A stretch of DNA of 64,000 nucleotides from Theropithecus gelada (Eukaryota; Chordata; Mammalia; Primates; Cercopithecidae): contig NC_037677.1 of the NCBI RefSeq assembly GCF_003255815.1, forward strand, positions 111,304,936 through 111,368,935. Reading direction: 5' to 3'. The notes under the pieces are model-generated. The model was not told the DNA's origin. It saw only the letters and a program-made list of their open reading frames with translations, and did no database searches. This document shows positions 43,972 to 56,164 of the stretch, in pieces. Made by a program: the position numbers and the translations under genes. The number at the start of each line of letters is the position of its first letter. The first letter of the stretch is position 1.

Positions 43972-44283
43972 TTTTTTTATTGTTATTATTATTCTTTGAG
44001 ATTAAGTCTCACTCTGTCGCACAGGCTGGATAGAGTACAGTGGCACAGTCTTGGCTCACTGCAACCTCTGCCTCCCAGATTCAAGCAATTCTCCTGCCTC
44101 AGTCTCCCAAATAGCTGGGATTACAGGTGTGTGCCACCATGCCCAGCTGATTTTTGGTTTTTTAGTAGAGATGGGGTTTCGCCATGTTGGCCAGGCTGGT
44201 CTCAAACTCCTGACCTCAGGTGATCTGCCCACCTCAGCCTCCTGAAGTGCTGGGATTATAGGCATGAGCCACCACACTTGGCC
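43972..44283 (-). mobile_element. AluS-like, minus strand
   Basis: TTATT-type tail, TTAAGTCTCACTCTGTCGCA to CACCACACTTGGCC. Target-site duplication ACCTTGCAACTTTA (43958-43971) and ACCTCGCAACTTTA (44287-44300), one mismatch. Confidence 0.93.
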
Positions 44284-44389
44284 AGGACCTCGCAACTTTA
44301 ATAGCTGGATTCAGTAATTCTCCTGGTCTTCCTGCCTTTGTTCCCTGCCCCAGCTCCCTGTCACCTAATCTAATTCATCCTGTAAGTGG

Positions 44390-44975
44390 TTCTCCACCAA
44401 ATCTCCCTAAAATACCACTTAGATGATGGCACTCCCTTGCTCAAAATCTTCAAAATGGTTTTCTGTTTACACAGCTAAATCCATAACCTCACATTCACGC
44501 CCTCCATAATGTGGCCCTAACCCAAGTTTCCAATCTTACTCCAATGACACTCTCCCCAAGTCTCCATTCTAGCCCAATTGGTTTCCTTCAGTTTCTCCCA
44601 AACACTTCTTCAACACAACACCCCCTTAACTCTCACACTTTGTTCCCCCAGTCCTCCTTCTCTGGAAGGCCCTCCTCACCCTCTGTTTTCCAAATCTTTT
44701 CAATCCATTGAGACTCAGCTTAACTCCTTGGGGGAGGAAGACTTCCCAGACCACTGGGCACATAATAAGGTTGTGTGTTTTCCTGCCTGTGACATGACTT
44801 ATCTTGGCACCAAATCCTCATCCGATGACTTTGCATGGATCACTGCATTTTCAAAAGGGATAAATCTTCTTCACAACCAACGGTAAGTTTCCTGAGGGTC
44901 GGGTTTCTTTGGTATGTATCTCATACTGCCCAACAGAATGCCCTTCATCTAGTGAAAACTTAGTAAATAACTAAT
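44390..44975 (+). mobile_element. L2 LINE fragment
   Basis: Long sense L2: TGCTCAAAATCTTCAAAATGG, CCCTCCATAATGTGGCCCTA, CAGTCCTCCTTCTCTGGAAG, AGACTCAGCTTAACTCC, GAGGAAGACTTCCCAGACC, end region near GAAAACTTAGTAAATAAC. Unsupported frames of 66 and 102 codons here are remnants. Confidence 0.8.
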
Positions 44976-45583
44976 AAGTAAATATACTCAAAATAGACTT
45001 ACTAAACAGCTAATAATTAAGTAAATGTAGGAAAGCTCTTGGCTGGAAGAGCTTTTAAGTGAGAACATGCTATCTACACTGGTTCCAGACCGGACTTAAA
45101 GGGGCTCATGTGACTACATAAAATGCAGCAAGTTAGCAAGTACAGCCTTGGAATTCTTTTTTTTTTCTCTCTCTCTCTCTCTCTTTACCGTGTACAAAAT
45201 GCAATTCTAGGTACCTCAAAGGTTTACAAAGACAAGATAGATTCTTGAGTCCCTGACCTCAAGAAGTCCCCAGTCAAGGAGGCTAGCACAAGCCCCTGAT
45301 TACTTACTGTAATATGTTTCAGGCAGCAGAATAACATGAAGACAGAAAGGCAGGCAGATGCCTGGGCTAATGACGAAGAGTCTCAGTCTAAACAGCAGTG
45401 GTTTCCTCAGGTATCTAAGATGATCATTTTGTAGCACAATTGAGTACAGATAGGCCTCTAGTGAAATGTCCTTTATTTCTTTAAACACAGATAAACAACA
45501 ATAAAAAAAAATTCTAATTACTGTATGTTCCAGGGACTTGGGAACCAACTGGCAATCCCATGGCTTTTTGGTTTAGGTTAATA
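44976..45583. other. Unique sequence; (CT)n at 45165-45184
   Basis: No gene recognised. Confidence 0.35.
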
Positions 45584-45593
45584 AATGTGTCGG

Positions 45594-45885
45594 GTTTTGA
45601 TGTTGTTGTTTTGAGATGGAGTCTCTGTCACCAGGCTGGAATGCAGTGGCGCGATCTCGGCTCACTGCAACCTCCACCTCCTGGGTTCAAGCGATTCTCC
45701 TGCCTTAGCCTCCCGAGTAGCTGGGACTACAGGCACATGCTACCACGCCCAGCTAATTTTTGTATTGTTAATAGAGACGGGGTTTCCCCGTGTTGACGAG
45801 GATGGTCTTGATCTTTTGACCTCATGATCCGCCCCCCTCGGCCTCTCAAAGTGCTGGGATTTGGCATGAACCACCACACCCAGCC
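45594..45885 (-). mobile_element. AluS/Y-like, minus strand
   Basis: TGTTGTTGTTTTGAGATGGAG to CACACCCAGCC. Target-site duplication AATGTGTCGG (45584-45593) and AATGTGTTGG (45886-45895). Confidence 0.92.
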
Positions 45886-45895
45886 AATGTGTTGG

Positions 45896-47004
45896 TCTTA
45901 TCATGAAAAATGTTTCAGCCAAACTGTTGTTGCGGTCAAGTCAAAGTTATATTTATTATGCTGGAACAGGAATACAATAGTCAAAGAAATATTCTAACAT
46001 AGCATGTGTGTCTCTGTCATTAAAGACACTAGGTGAAAGAATATGAATATGTGATTGCAAATTTCTCTATTACTCTCAAAATATCTGACCAAATATCCTT
46101 TGAAGGGCCAGTAGATCTCCTCACATCACCATTTGTGGAGCAATATGACATCTAAATATGCTGGTAAGGCAATGATTTTAGGTAATGTATCCCCAAAAGA
46201 CAGCTAAACTTTCTGCAAAAGAGATTTAGACAGGTGGTGATGTTTTACTAGAATCATTTCCATAACCTTAAAGTGCCCCCCAGGAACCAGAAGGCATTGG
46301 TTTTGAAGTCCACTATTATACCATCTGTCACCTGTAAAGAATAGCCTGGCCCTAGGATATGAAATTTAACACAGATATTGCTTGCGTTAAGCAAAGACCT
46401 CATAAATAAGAACGTAATAAAATGGGCCATAGTGACTTAATTTTCACTGCCATTCTGGGTTTGATTATCAAGCCAATCCAAACAGGGACAAAGAATTAGA
46501 TGAGAATATTGGCTGACTGGGTTGGATATTAAAAAACAACAACGCTAAGCTACCATTTCAGTCCCTACTTAAAAAGCAATAAAAGCAATGATTATACATA
46601 TTCATTTACCATTGTTTAAAAATAATAAAGGAGATATTTATACTGGGAAAAATATAAATGGTACGTACAGTGACAGCTATCTAAACATGAATCCAGGGAC
46701 AACATTGAGATTAGCAGTACACATGACAGGGTAGTCTGAAAATATAAAATGCCTTGAAATCTAGTGACCAACAACATATAGATAGAAATATTACTTCATA
46801 TATTTCTGCTTTTTAAAATCCAATGTAATGCAATGCTTTAAATTACATCTATTTGAAATAGTTTGCAAGTATGTGTTGCTGAACATCCTACTAACTCTGG
46901 AAGAAGAGGGCACACCTGCACACCCTAGATTCATCTGTGGGACTGTGGCAGTTAACATCAACAAGAAATAAAAAAGAGGGCCAGAAAACAGACAGGCTAC
47001 GATC
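45896..47004. other. Unique region of about 1.1 kb, no gene seen
   Basis: AT-rich. No interspersed repeat or gene recognised. Confidence 0.4.
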
Positions 47005-47020
47005 AGAATTTGGGAGAACT

Positions 47021-47340
47021 GGCCCAGCATGGCGGCTCAAGCCTATAATCTCAGCTCTTTGGAAGGCTGAGGCAGGTGGATCACTTGAGGCCAGGAGTTC
47101 AAGACCAGCCTAGCCAACATGGGAAAACCCCATCTCTACTAAAAATACAAAAATTAGCTGGATGTAATAGCACGCGCCTGTAACCCCAGCTACTCCAGAG
47201 GCTGAGGCACGAGAATCACTTGAAACCAGGAGGCAGAGATTGCAGCGAGCCAAGATGGTACCACTGCACTCCAGCCTGGGCAAGACAGCAAGGCCCTATC
47301 TCAAAAGCAAAACAAAACAAAAGGAAGAACAAGCAAACAA
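47021..47340 (+). mobile_element. AluS-like, plus strand
   Basis: GGCCCAGCATGGCGGCTCAA to a CAAAA-rich tail. Imperfect target-site duplication around AGAATTTGGGAGAAC and AGAATTTTAGAGAAC. Confidence 0.92.
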
Positions 47341-47356
47341 AGAATTTTAGAGAACC

Positions 47357-48089
47357 ACTTTTTCAAATCATCCAGCCTGTTGAACTCAAGGCCTTTTCTG
47401 ACCTTGACCTTTGAGACAACATCACCCTTAGTGCTTCCTGACTCCTTGGTTTCAACACAATGGCAGCTCTAATTCCAAATCCCTCCCAACCTGCACCTTG
47501 CTCTCCTCCAGACCCCAAATCCTGATCCTGTAAATGGGCCTGTTCATGTCCTGCCGAATTCTTACCCCAACTGAAACAAGATTCTAATGTTGTGTGATCA
47601 ACAGGTACAAATATCACCAATTTTTTTTTTCAAGAATTTTTATCTCACACCTCAAGATGATGTACTAAAGGAACTAAGAACAGAGCATGTTCGAAGCTAC
47701 CCAGTAAAGAAATCTCTCAATCTGTTGCTACCTAACACAGAAAACATTCAAAGAGATCCAAATGATTATGGTCCTAGGAGATAGTGGCCAAAAAAGGAAT
47801 GATTTCTCTCTCGCAGTTTCACACAGTAAATTAATGTTTCACCAGCATCATTTCAGCCTCAGAACTGCTCTAGTAAAAAAGGCAATACTATAGCTATTCA
47901 TTCTGGATGATGGACATATGGATGTTTGCTCTACTACTACTTTGTGAATATTAAAAATTTTTTACTAAAAATTTTTACTAAAAACTTTACTAACAATTTA
48001 GTAAACTGTTTATTAACAATTTAGTAAAAAATTTACTAAATTGTATGCTTTAAAGGGTGAAATTTATGATATATAAATTATTATTCTTA
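47357..48089. other. Unique sequence; AT-rich direct and inverted repeats at 47950-48045
   Basis: Contains repeated TTACTAAAAA and ACAATTTAGTAAA units, including a perfect 13-bp stem with an AAA loop at 48016-48044. Confidence 0.5.
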
Positions 48090-48381
48090 TTATTTATTTT
48101 GACAGGGTCTCACTCTGTCGCCCAGGCCGGAGTGCAGTGGTGTGATCTTGGCTCACAGCAATGTCCGCCTCCCAGGTTCAAGTGATTCTCATGCCTCAGC
48201 CTCCCAAGTAGCGGGGACTACAGGCACGTGCCACCGTGCCTGGCTAATTTTTTTGTATTTTTAGTAGAGATGGGGTTTTGCCATGTTGGCCAGGCTGGTC
48301 TCGAACTCCTGGCTTCAAGTGATCCACCCGCCTCAGCCTCCCAAAGTGCTGGAATTACAGGCGTGAGCCACTGTGCCCAGC
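48090..48381 (-). mobile_element. AluS-like, minus strand
   Basis: GACAGGGTCTCACTCTGTCG to CCACTGTGCCCAGC. Confidence 0.93.
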
Positions 48382-50793
48382 GGATATTTGAATTATATCT
48401 CAATAATCAAAAAATGATGCTTTCCAGAGAAGATATGGGAGAAACTCAGGTATCTAAAGAAACAAAGTAACTTGTCCAAAGCCAAGTAGGACGTCCATGG
48501 GAAAATGTACAAATGTGCACAAGATCCAAGACGCACTTTATACTCTCTAGTCATTCAAAAAAGAGAGAAAATAATGACAAAATCCATTTACTCTCATGCT
48601 TTAAAAAGAAAAACTTCAGAGACTACCAAAACAGAGCTCAAGAGATAGGCTACAGCTTTTGGTGATTTAGTTTGGGTAGAAATGGGTCTTTGCTAGCTCA
48701 CTTATGCTTTAATAGATAGCTTTTACTATGCCTCAAAACCCAAACAAAACAAAACAAAAATGGCAGCTTCATTCATAAACTCCTTGTTGCATCTATAAGA
48801 GATGGAAACTGAGGCACAATAAAAAAAAAGTAGGGAGTGCTAGATGGTTAGAGGAAGGAAGGATAGACTTCTTGTTTTTCTAGAGTGGTCAGGATGCACA
48901 AGGACATCCTCTAAGACAAATAAGGAAAATGATTCCCTTCAAATGATAGCACAATTAAGAAGCTAAAATATCTTAGTAATATGGGGAGACAGTATTGTTT
49001 CTTCTCACACACGCAAAAAGAAAGGCACTTAAAATCTCTAAAATAGGCAGAGAAGTAGAAGAAAGTCATTAACTGAATAGAAACAAATGAAAAGGTGGTG
49101 ATTTAAGTAACTGGAACGTAAGAAAAGAGAATCCATTGGATTTTAATGCTTTGAACATTCTCTTTTAAAAACTGCAGGTTTCGATACACAGAACTGCATT
49201 TCTTTCTCTAGTTTCCAATGTTTACAAATTAGCTTATAGACAAAGCAAGGCAGGCTTAATTATAACATGAAAATGTAAATGTCAAATTTTCAATATGTAA
49301 AAGCAGTGACAGAACTGATGGGGCTCCAGAGGTGGAGTGAGAAAGAAGCTGGGAATAATTAGGGACATTCTTCATCTTACATCCTGGCGAGTCCATAGAG
49401 TCCAGAGTTGATAGAACAAGAAGGCGGGAGAGGGTTGGGAGAGGTAGAAGCAGAGGAAGTGTGTTGATCTTTATCTTTCACGGTGAGGAGTCTGAAGTTA
49501 ATCAATGAAAAAAGAACAATGTAGATTTTTAGGTGTTACCATCTAGAACAAAAGCATTGTTTGAAAGTATTAATTCTGCTATGTAGAGCCATTGGGGCTG
49601 GATTTTTTTTTTTTAACTTAATACCATTCAGTAATTGTTTAAAAATTTTTCCCATTATATATGCATTGTTTTTATCATGATTTCTTGATTTTTTTTAAAT
49701 CACAGAATGTGGAAAACAAAATAATTGCATAACAAATGAACACATTAAACACATTTTTTGCCATCAAAAACATGAATCCATTGGATATAGCAATTTCCCA
49801 TTTCAATCCAGATGGTAAATGCCAACTTGACTGGCATTCAGGCAATGTCACATCTTTGCTTCAACACCAGAAAATAAACTGAAAACAGCCCAAAAGGATT
49901 AAAGGAAGCTCAACCAAGCTCTTTTCTTGCTAGTACATATTTCTATTAATAAAAATAAAGTAAAAAGAAGCAATAAATGTCCTGGCCTTGAGTATACTAG
50001 ATGGATTCCCTATTTTCAGCAAGCATAAAGATAGCCATTTCTTCAATAACAGCAAACCTGCTGGCATCAATTTTTAAGTCTTAATTTGAACACACAGCAT
50101 GCAATTATAAGACAGAGAGAAAGAATGTTCACCAGAAGCATCTAAGAGTGTGTCTAGGCTATACATGGAGAGTCTCTTACAATATAGCAGATGATAGTTT
50201 AATATGCATTGACCTGATTCTTAACTAAGACTAGGAAATGCTAGTATGTGCCTCAAGATTTTAAGAAGACCCATATTTGTTAGTTGTAAGAATGACTTTA
50301 AAGAACAGACATTTTAAGCTTTTCCTACTTGTAGCATATGCTACATACAAGCAAAGCAGGCACACTAACACAAATAGACAGTTAAGAGATTTGAAGCTGA
50401 ACTTGTTTCCTCCTTCTCTACATTCTTTTAGGGAATTTTTTTTTTTTTTTTTTTTTTTAATTTTGCTTGGGACTGTGTAGGGGACTTCCACCACTTCCCT
50501 CGGAAATCTTTCTTACTGTACCCAGGAGGAAATCTGGGCATTATTAAATCCTAACTCCTTCACATCCTCCTAGGGGACTCAAAATGGAAAACTGTGGGTA
50601 TGGAAGGAAGTGGCTGCAGCCTAAAATTTAAATTTACTGGAAAATTAGTACTATACCGATTAGATACAGTAACTTGACATAGTAACTTGGACACTGTTAG
50701 ATACAGTAACTTCAATAGCATATATATACTATATTAGACATAGTAACTTGGGATAGCAACTTGGACAGAGCCTATATGAAAGCAGTCCTCAGA
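48382..50793. other. Unique region of about 2.4 kb, no gene seen
   Basis: The longest repeat-poor stretch of the right half. AT-rich, with short A/T runs (for example the T run at 50436-50458) and, at 50648-50765, several diverged AGAYACAGTAACTT units. No gene, RNA or interspersed element recognised. Confidence 0.4.
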
Positions 50794-50808
50794 AATAATA
50801 AAAAGTTG

Positions 50809-51099
50809 GCTGGGCATGGCAGCTCATGCCTGTAATTCCAGAACTCTGGGAGGCTGAGGCAGGAGGATCACTTGAGGTCGGGAGTTCAAGACTAGCCTGG
50901 CCAACATGGTGAAACCCCATATCTACTAAAAATACCAGAATTAACTGGGTATAGTGGTGCGCACCACTCTCGGGAGGATGAGGCACGAGAATCGCTTGAA
51001 CTTAAGAGGTGGAGGTTGCAGTGAGCTGAGATCGCACCACTGCACTCCAACCTGGGTGACACAGCGAGACCCTGTCTCAAAAAAAAAGAATAAAGAAAG
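50809..51099 (+). mobile_element. AluS-like, plus strand, internal deletion
   Basis: GCTGGGCATGGCAGCTCATG onwards; the right arm lacks the GTAATCCCAGCTACT stretch between GGTGCGCACCA and CTCGGGAGGATGAG. Target-site duplication AATAAAAAGTTG (50797-50808 and 51100-51111, near-perfect). Confidence 0.9.
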
Positions 51100-51252
51100 A
51101 ATAAAAAGTTGTGTTTCTGCTTCTCTGGGGTGATACATAGACTGAAAATCAGGGAAGATACTGTCTTAAGTACTTTGGAAACCATTAACCATAGTGGTAT
51201 ATATAGTATTTACAAGTCACCCTAAAGATTCTGCTTGATAACACCCTCACAG

Positions 51253-51296
51253 GACTATTTTATTTTATTTTATTTTATTTTATTTTATTTTATTTT
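51253..51296. repeat. (TTTTA)n microsatellite
   Basis: Eight or nine TTTTA units forming the expanded tail of the adjacent AluY. Confidence 0.95.
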
Positions 51297-51579
51297 GTGA
51301 GATGGACTTTCGCTCTGTCGCCCAGGCTGGAGCGCAGTGGCTTGATCCTGGCTCACTGCAAGCTCCACCTCCCGGGTTCGCGCCATTCTCCTGCCTCAGC
51401 CTCCCCAGTAGCTGGGACTACAGGCACCCGCCACCACGCCCGGTTAATTTTTTCGTATTTTTAGTAGAGATCAGTTTCACCGTGTTAGCCAGGATGGTCT
51501 CAATCTCCTGACCTCGTGATCCGCCCACCTCGGCCTCCCAAAGCGCTGGGATTACAGGCATGAGACACTGGGCCCGGCC
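51297..51579 (-). mobile_element. AluY-like, minus strand
   Basis: GAGATGGACTTTCGCTCTGT to CACTGGGCCCGGCC; Y-type CTGCAAGCTCCACCTCCCGG and CACGCCCGGTTAAT. Inverted relative to the Alu 197 bp upstream. Confidence 0.93.
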
Positions 51580-51879
51580 AGCCTATTCTTAATATGAATC
51601 CTTGAAGGTAATGAAAGAGCACTAGATCTAAAATCAAAAGACCTTCCAATAACTGAGAAGAAATATGTACACTATATGTTAGAAAAAATGGTTAATATCT
51701 TTAGGAAGAGAAAGGGAGGAACATTCTTCCCCTATCCCTCTACCCCTCCTCAAAATAATCAAGGAGTTCATAAAATAAGTATATGGATAAAGGTCAGATT
51801 TATGACTAATCAAAATCCTGCTAGTTCAAATAATAACATTCTTTTTGTTCGCCACAAATAACTGACAGAGATTGTTTGT

Positions 51880-52110
51880 TGTAAGTTAAAATCCAGAAGT
51901 GGTGAAGGCACCATTACACATTGCTAGTGGAAAACAAGTTGGCAATGCCTTTAAATTATGATATATTCACTCATTGGAATGTTATGTAGTTATAAAAAGA
52001 ATCCTGTAGAAGTTTCTAGAGATGTGGAGAGTTGTTTATGGAAAACCATAACAAAACATAAGTACAGAATAATTACCTTTTTGTCAATTACATGAAACAC
52101 AATCTATAAC
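51880..52110 (+). mobile_element. L1M fragment
   Basis: CACCATTACACATTGCTAGTGG, TTCACTCATTGGAATGTTATG and AGTTATAAAAAGAATCC are diverged L1M ORF2-end landmarks. Confidence 0.55.
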
Positions 52111-52629
52111 TTATGGACTTAGATACTTAAGAATTTTTTGGGTAAAGCGACCTTAATTCTCATAGATTTTGCTAACCTTGCCAGAAAGCTAGCTTTGACT
52201 CTCAAAGCTGACTTCCTTTTAATGAAATATGAATGCTCTACGATAAATAAAAAAGTACTCAATTTTGAGATTTTGCATTATAAAATAAAGGCTCCATTAA
52301 GTATCCCTTGAAAGACCCTGGATATTTTTAATTGCCACTTGTTAATTTCACTTTAAACATTATAAAAGCAGTTAGTTAACTGCAAAATGCCAAAGTCTCT
52401 CTCATGACTAAAAATGGCCAAAAGTACACTTTGGATACTCCATCTACAAAAGAAGAGGGAAGATGCAATTGATATTTGTGCCCCATCACTGCATTATTTG
52501 AGTTCACTTTCAACCATTTATAAGCAAAACAAAGATGAAAACATTTTCATCTGCACTCTTCATATCACCTACTTTCACAAGCAGAATATCCAGACCAGCA
52601 AGTTGAATAAGAAAACAAATTTCCTGATT
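52111..52629. other. Unique sequence, no gene seen
   Basis: A 73-codon plus-strand frame at 52414-52635 has no recognised motif. Confidence 0.35.
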
Positions 52630-52703
52630 CAGTGACTCGACTTAACTTTAGTGTGCCGCAGTTTCCTCATCCGTCAAATGGAGTAATAACATTATCTACC
52701 TCA
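52630..52703 (+). mobile_element. MIR SINE, first part
   Basis: CCGCAGTTTCCTCATCCGTC, AAATGGAGTAATAACATTATC. Split by the Alu at 52704. Confidence 0.8.
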
Positions 52704-52999
52704 GCCAGGCATGGTGGCTCATGCCTGTAATCCCAGCACTTTGGGAGGCTGAGGCAGGCAGATCACTTGAATCCAGAAGTTCGAGACCAGCCTGGCAAAC
52801 CTGGAGAAACCCTGTCTCTACTAAAAATACAAAAATTGTTGGCCGTGGTGGCACACGCCTATAGTACCAGCTACTCAGGAGGCTGAGGCACGAGAATCAA
52901 TTGAACCTGGGGGGTTGTAGTGAGCCAAGATCGTGGCACTGCATTCCAGTCTGGGTGACAGAGCAACACTCTGTCTCAAAAAAATAAAAGTAAAAATAA
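52704..52999 (+). mobile_element. AluS-like inserted in MIR
   Basis: GCCAGGCATGGTGGCTCATG to an AAATAA tail; perfect target-site duplication ATCTACCTCA (52694-52703 and 53000-53009) falls on the MIR ACCTACCTCA block. Confidence 0.95.
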
Positions 53000-53130
53000 A
53001 TCTACCTCAAGGACTGATGTGAGGATTAAATTAGTTAAGCTGTGTAAAAGTCTTAGAACATTGCCTGGCACATTGTATCTCAAAACATGTTAGTTTGTTT
53101 TTGTAACTATTACCATTACTACTACTAAGT
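53000..53130 (+). mobile_element. MIR SINE, second part
   Basis: GATGTGAGGATTAAATTAG, TCTTAGAACATTGCCTGGCA and a TTACTACTACTA tail. Confidence 0.85.
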
Positions 53131-54520
53131 AGTATACTTTTAAAATTAATATAGTTATATTTGAGGGTACAAGTAGTAGCACTAATATGGTTAAAGCAGA
53201 ATTGCAACTAGAAAAAACAACTTCAAGGTAATTTGCCTAAAAGTGAAGATTTAGAATAGCTTCTAGAATTAATGGTTTATGTTCTATTGGTGTTGATTCT
53301 GGGGCAATGAGGTTAGATATTATTACGGTTCTGGACAGTGTGCCCTCAGTAAATGGAAGAACTCTCAGAGTAAGTAACTCAATTAGCTATTAAAGGTGTC
53401 ATATATTTTGGAACTCAGAACCATTAAAGGTCACTAGTAGAACCACTTGTGCTTTTTGAAGTTCAAACTGCCAGATTCAGACACACTGCCAGATTTCTTG
53501 CATAAATTAGATATAACCATCTTGGATCTTTCTGTGGAGTAATTTGTTTTCTAAACTCAATTTTAAATCAGTCCAAGTGATAGATAATAAATATTTTAGT
53601 TATTTGTCTTCTCTCTTTTTTTCCTTCTCTCAAGCATGAGGAGTTCTTGAACCTCTAAAAATCAAATAATTTCTCTTTCAAAAGTTTTCTGGGGAAGTTA
53701 CTGTGTTAGTCAATAGTATATCGCAAAAACAAAACCTTAAAGTTGTGTTAAAGATCCGGCCTGGCCGAGCGAGGCTGTCAGCTGTGGCTGCCTCCTGTTC
53801 TCCATCACAGCTCTTCTGTTGTAAGGATTGATTTGCAGGGGAGAGGATGGCTCTGGTTCTCAGCCTTGCCACATGAACAAGGTCTACCCTTCACAAAAGA
53901 ATGGGCTGATATAAAAGAAAAAAAAAGTTGCCTTCTGGAGGGACTTTCCAAAACATACAAAACATAGAGCAAACATAGGGCTTCCCTGGGAACCCAAGAC
54001 AAAGTGAGACAAGAAGTTGGGGAGAAGAGTCTCGTTTTTGTACGAACCACCAGGAATGCAGCCTGTAATGGCGGCCTAAGTTGGCCTCTTGGGAGACCAT
54101 GAGATGTGGCCTGGGCGTAGAAGCAGAAGTTTCATGATGGGAACACAATTCTTGCATATCGCAGGCCTCATTCTGGGAACACTCTCTGGGGAAGAAAGCA
54201 ATATAAAATTGCAGTGAAGCACCTGTGCTTTGGAGGTAGCCTCAAACTTAGTTAGATTGGATTCAAGTACAAGGAAAATCAAGGTTTTCCTGCTATCTCA
54301 CTGGCCATTTATTCTCAGGCTCTATTCTATCTCTTCCTCCCCTGATCAACCTCTAAACTTTACAGCAGTGTTTCTCAACCATCTGGGGAGAAGAACCCAG
54401 GCACTGCTTTAATTTCCAATCCACCGCAGACTGATACCACTGGAAAATGCAACAAAGAGACAAGTTATCGACAATGAAGGCATACAAAATTAAAGTGATC
54501 ATTTGCTATAATTGCCATAA
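53131..54520. other. Unique region of about 1.4 kb, no gene seen
   Basis: Minus-strand frames of 64-88 codons overlap between 53678 and 54282, without motifs. The stretch 54365-54390 (CAGTGTTTCTCAACC) resembles the end of a hAT-type MITE, but the rest does not follow. Confidence 0.35.
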
Positions 54521-54532
54521 AAGTGTCTAAAT

Positions 54533-54709
54533 GTTAGCTGGGCATGGTGGCATGCGCCTGGGGTCCCAGCGACACAGGAGGCTGAGGCAGGAGGATTGCT
54601 TGAGTCCAAAAGGTTGAGGTTGCAGTGAGTCATATTCACACCACTGCACTCCAGCCTGGATGAGAGAGTAAGATCCTGTCTCAAAGAAAATAAATAAATA
54701 AAAATAATG
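54533..54709 (+). mobile_element. 5'-truncated Alu (right arm)
   Basis: Starts at TTAGCTGGGCATGG in the middle of the Alu and ends in an AAATAAATAA tail. Flanks AAGTGTCTAA and AAGTTTCTAA suggest a target-site duplication. Confidence 0.85.
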
Positions 54710-54719
54710 AAGTTTCTAA

Positions 54720-55304
54720 TATTATTCTCAATTTCTGTTTTTATCATACTGGGTGGGAGCAGGCAGGGCAAGAAGCAACACCAGGCTGTGGGCCATTTTG
54801 GGGTAGCATCATTTTTTAGAGAATGTGTCCCATCTACATGCTCTTCCTAGCTGACAAATTCTGAATTGAAAGCGCCTAACTTGACCCTGCCCTGACATAA
54901 AGACTCGGGTGTCCAGTTGCTGGCCTGACCACCCGCTTGAATGTCTCAGATGCATCTCAAACTGGCATGTGCAAACAGAACTCTTGATGTTATTCCCACT
55001 CCAAAATCTGTTCTCTCTATTGCCCCTTCTCCCCAGATAGGGAGAAACAGCACCACAACCTCCCCTTCCCTCTCCCACGTGCTCTCTCTCTCCTTCAGTT
55101 TCTACCCACTCCACTAGCAATTCTTGTCAATTCCCCCTCCAAAATGTGCCATGAATTGGTCTGCTTGTCCTCCTTCACTGCCCCACCCTCCTCCAAGTCA
55201 CAAACTTCCTTCATCTACATCACTGAAAAAGAGTCTATTCTCTAAACCACAATGCTATCCTGCCTGACACGTAGTGAGGACTCCACAAATGGTTAACTTA
55301 AAAA
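54720..55304. other. Unique sequence, no gene seen
   Basis: A 103-codon minus-strand frame (54809-55120) has no recognised motif. Confidence 0.35.
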
Positions 55305-55312
55305 TATTTCCT

Positions 55313-55595
55313 GGCCAGGTGTGGTGGCTCATGCCTGTAATCCCAGCACTTTGGGAGGCCAAGGTGGGCAGATCACCTGAGGTCAGGAGTTCAAGACCAG
55401 CCTGGCCAACATGGTGAAACCCTGTCTCTACTAAAAATACAAAAATTAGCCAGGCGTGGTGGCATGTGCCTGTAATCCCAGCTATCCAGGAGGCTGAGGC
55501 AGGAGAATCACTGGAACCTGGGAGGCGGAGGCTCCAGGGAGCCAAGATCATGCCACTGGCACTCCAGCCTGGGTGACAGAGCAAGACTCTGTCTC
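55313..55595 (+). mobile_element. AluS-like, plus strand (first of a tandem pair)
   Basis: GGCCAGGTGTGGTGGCTCAT to AGACTCTGTCTC, then a TA/CA tail. Upstream flank TATTTCCT recurs at 55749-55756 after the tail. Confidence 0.94.
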
Positions 55596-55597
55596 TA

Positions 55598-55628
<31 letters not shown>

Positions 55629-55748
55629 TATATACATACGTATATATACACACACACATATATACATATACGTATATATACACATATGTGTGTGTATATA
55701 TATACACACATATACTATATATATACACATACACACACATATATATAG
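55596..55748. repeat. (TA)n/(CA)n compound microsatellite
   Basis: Mixed TATATA, CACACA and TGTGTG blocks with local palindromes, grown from the Alu tail. Confidence 0.96.
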
Positions 55749-55760
55749 TATTTCCTAATT

Positions 55761-56032
55761 GGCCAGGCACAGTGGCTCACGCCATTAATCCCAGGACTTT
55801 GAGAGGCCAAGGCAGGCAGATCACGTGAGGTCAGGAGTTCAAGGCCAGCCTGGCCAACATGGTGAAACCGTGTGGTAGTGGCTTATGCATGTAATCCCAG
55901 CTACTTGGGAGGCTGAGGCAGGAGAACCACTTGAACCTAGGAGGTGGAGGTTGCAGTGAGCTGAGATTGTGCCACTGCACTCCATCCTGGGCGACAAGAG
56001 CAAGACTGCGTCTAAAAAAAAAAAAAAAAAAA
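55761..56032 (+). mobile_element. AluS-like, plus strand, internal deletion (second of the pair)
   Basis: GGCCAGGCACAGTGGCTCAC to an 18-A tail. The middle linker is deleted (ATGGTGAAACCG joins GTGTGGTAGTGGC). Flanks TTCCTAA at 55752-55758 and 56033-56039. Confidence 0.92.
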
Positions 56033-56164
56033 TTCCTAAGTACCAGAAATACAATGAAAACAGGACGTCAATCTCTATAATGCAAGGAAGATTATTACTG
56101 AAGATGAGAGACTCCAAAACAGCAGAGGAGGTCTCTCAAAATAAAAGAAAGTTCTTCTAGATGT

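Noticed and set aside
50648..50765. CRISPR-like repeat array
   Set aside because: Units are imperfect, spacers irregular and the genome is clearly mammalian.
55255..55770. 171-codon minus-strand open frame
   Set aside because: Runs through a TA/CA microsatellite and an antisense Alu; typical Alu-derived spurious frame.
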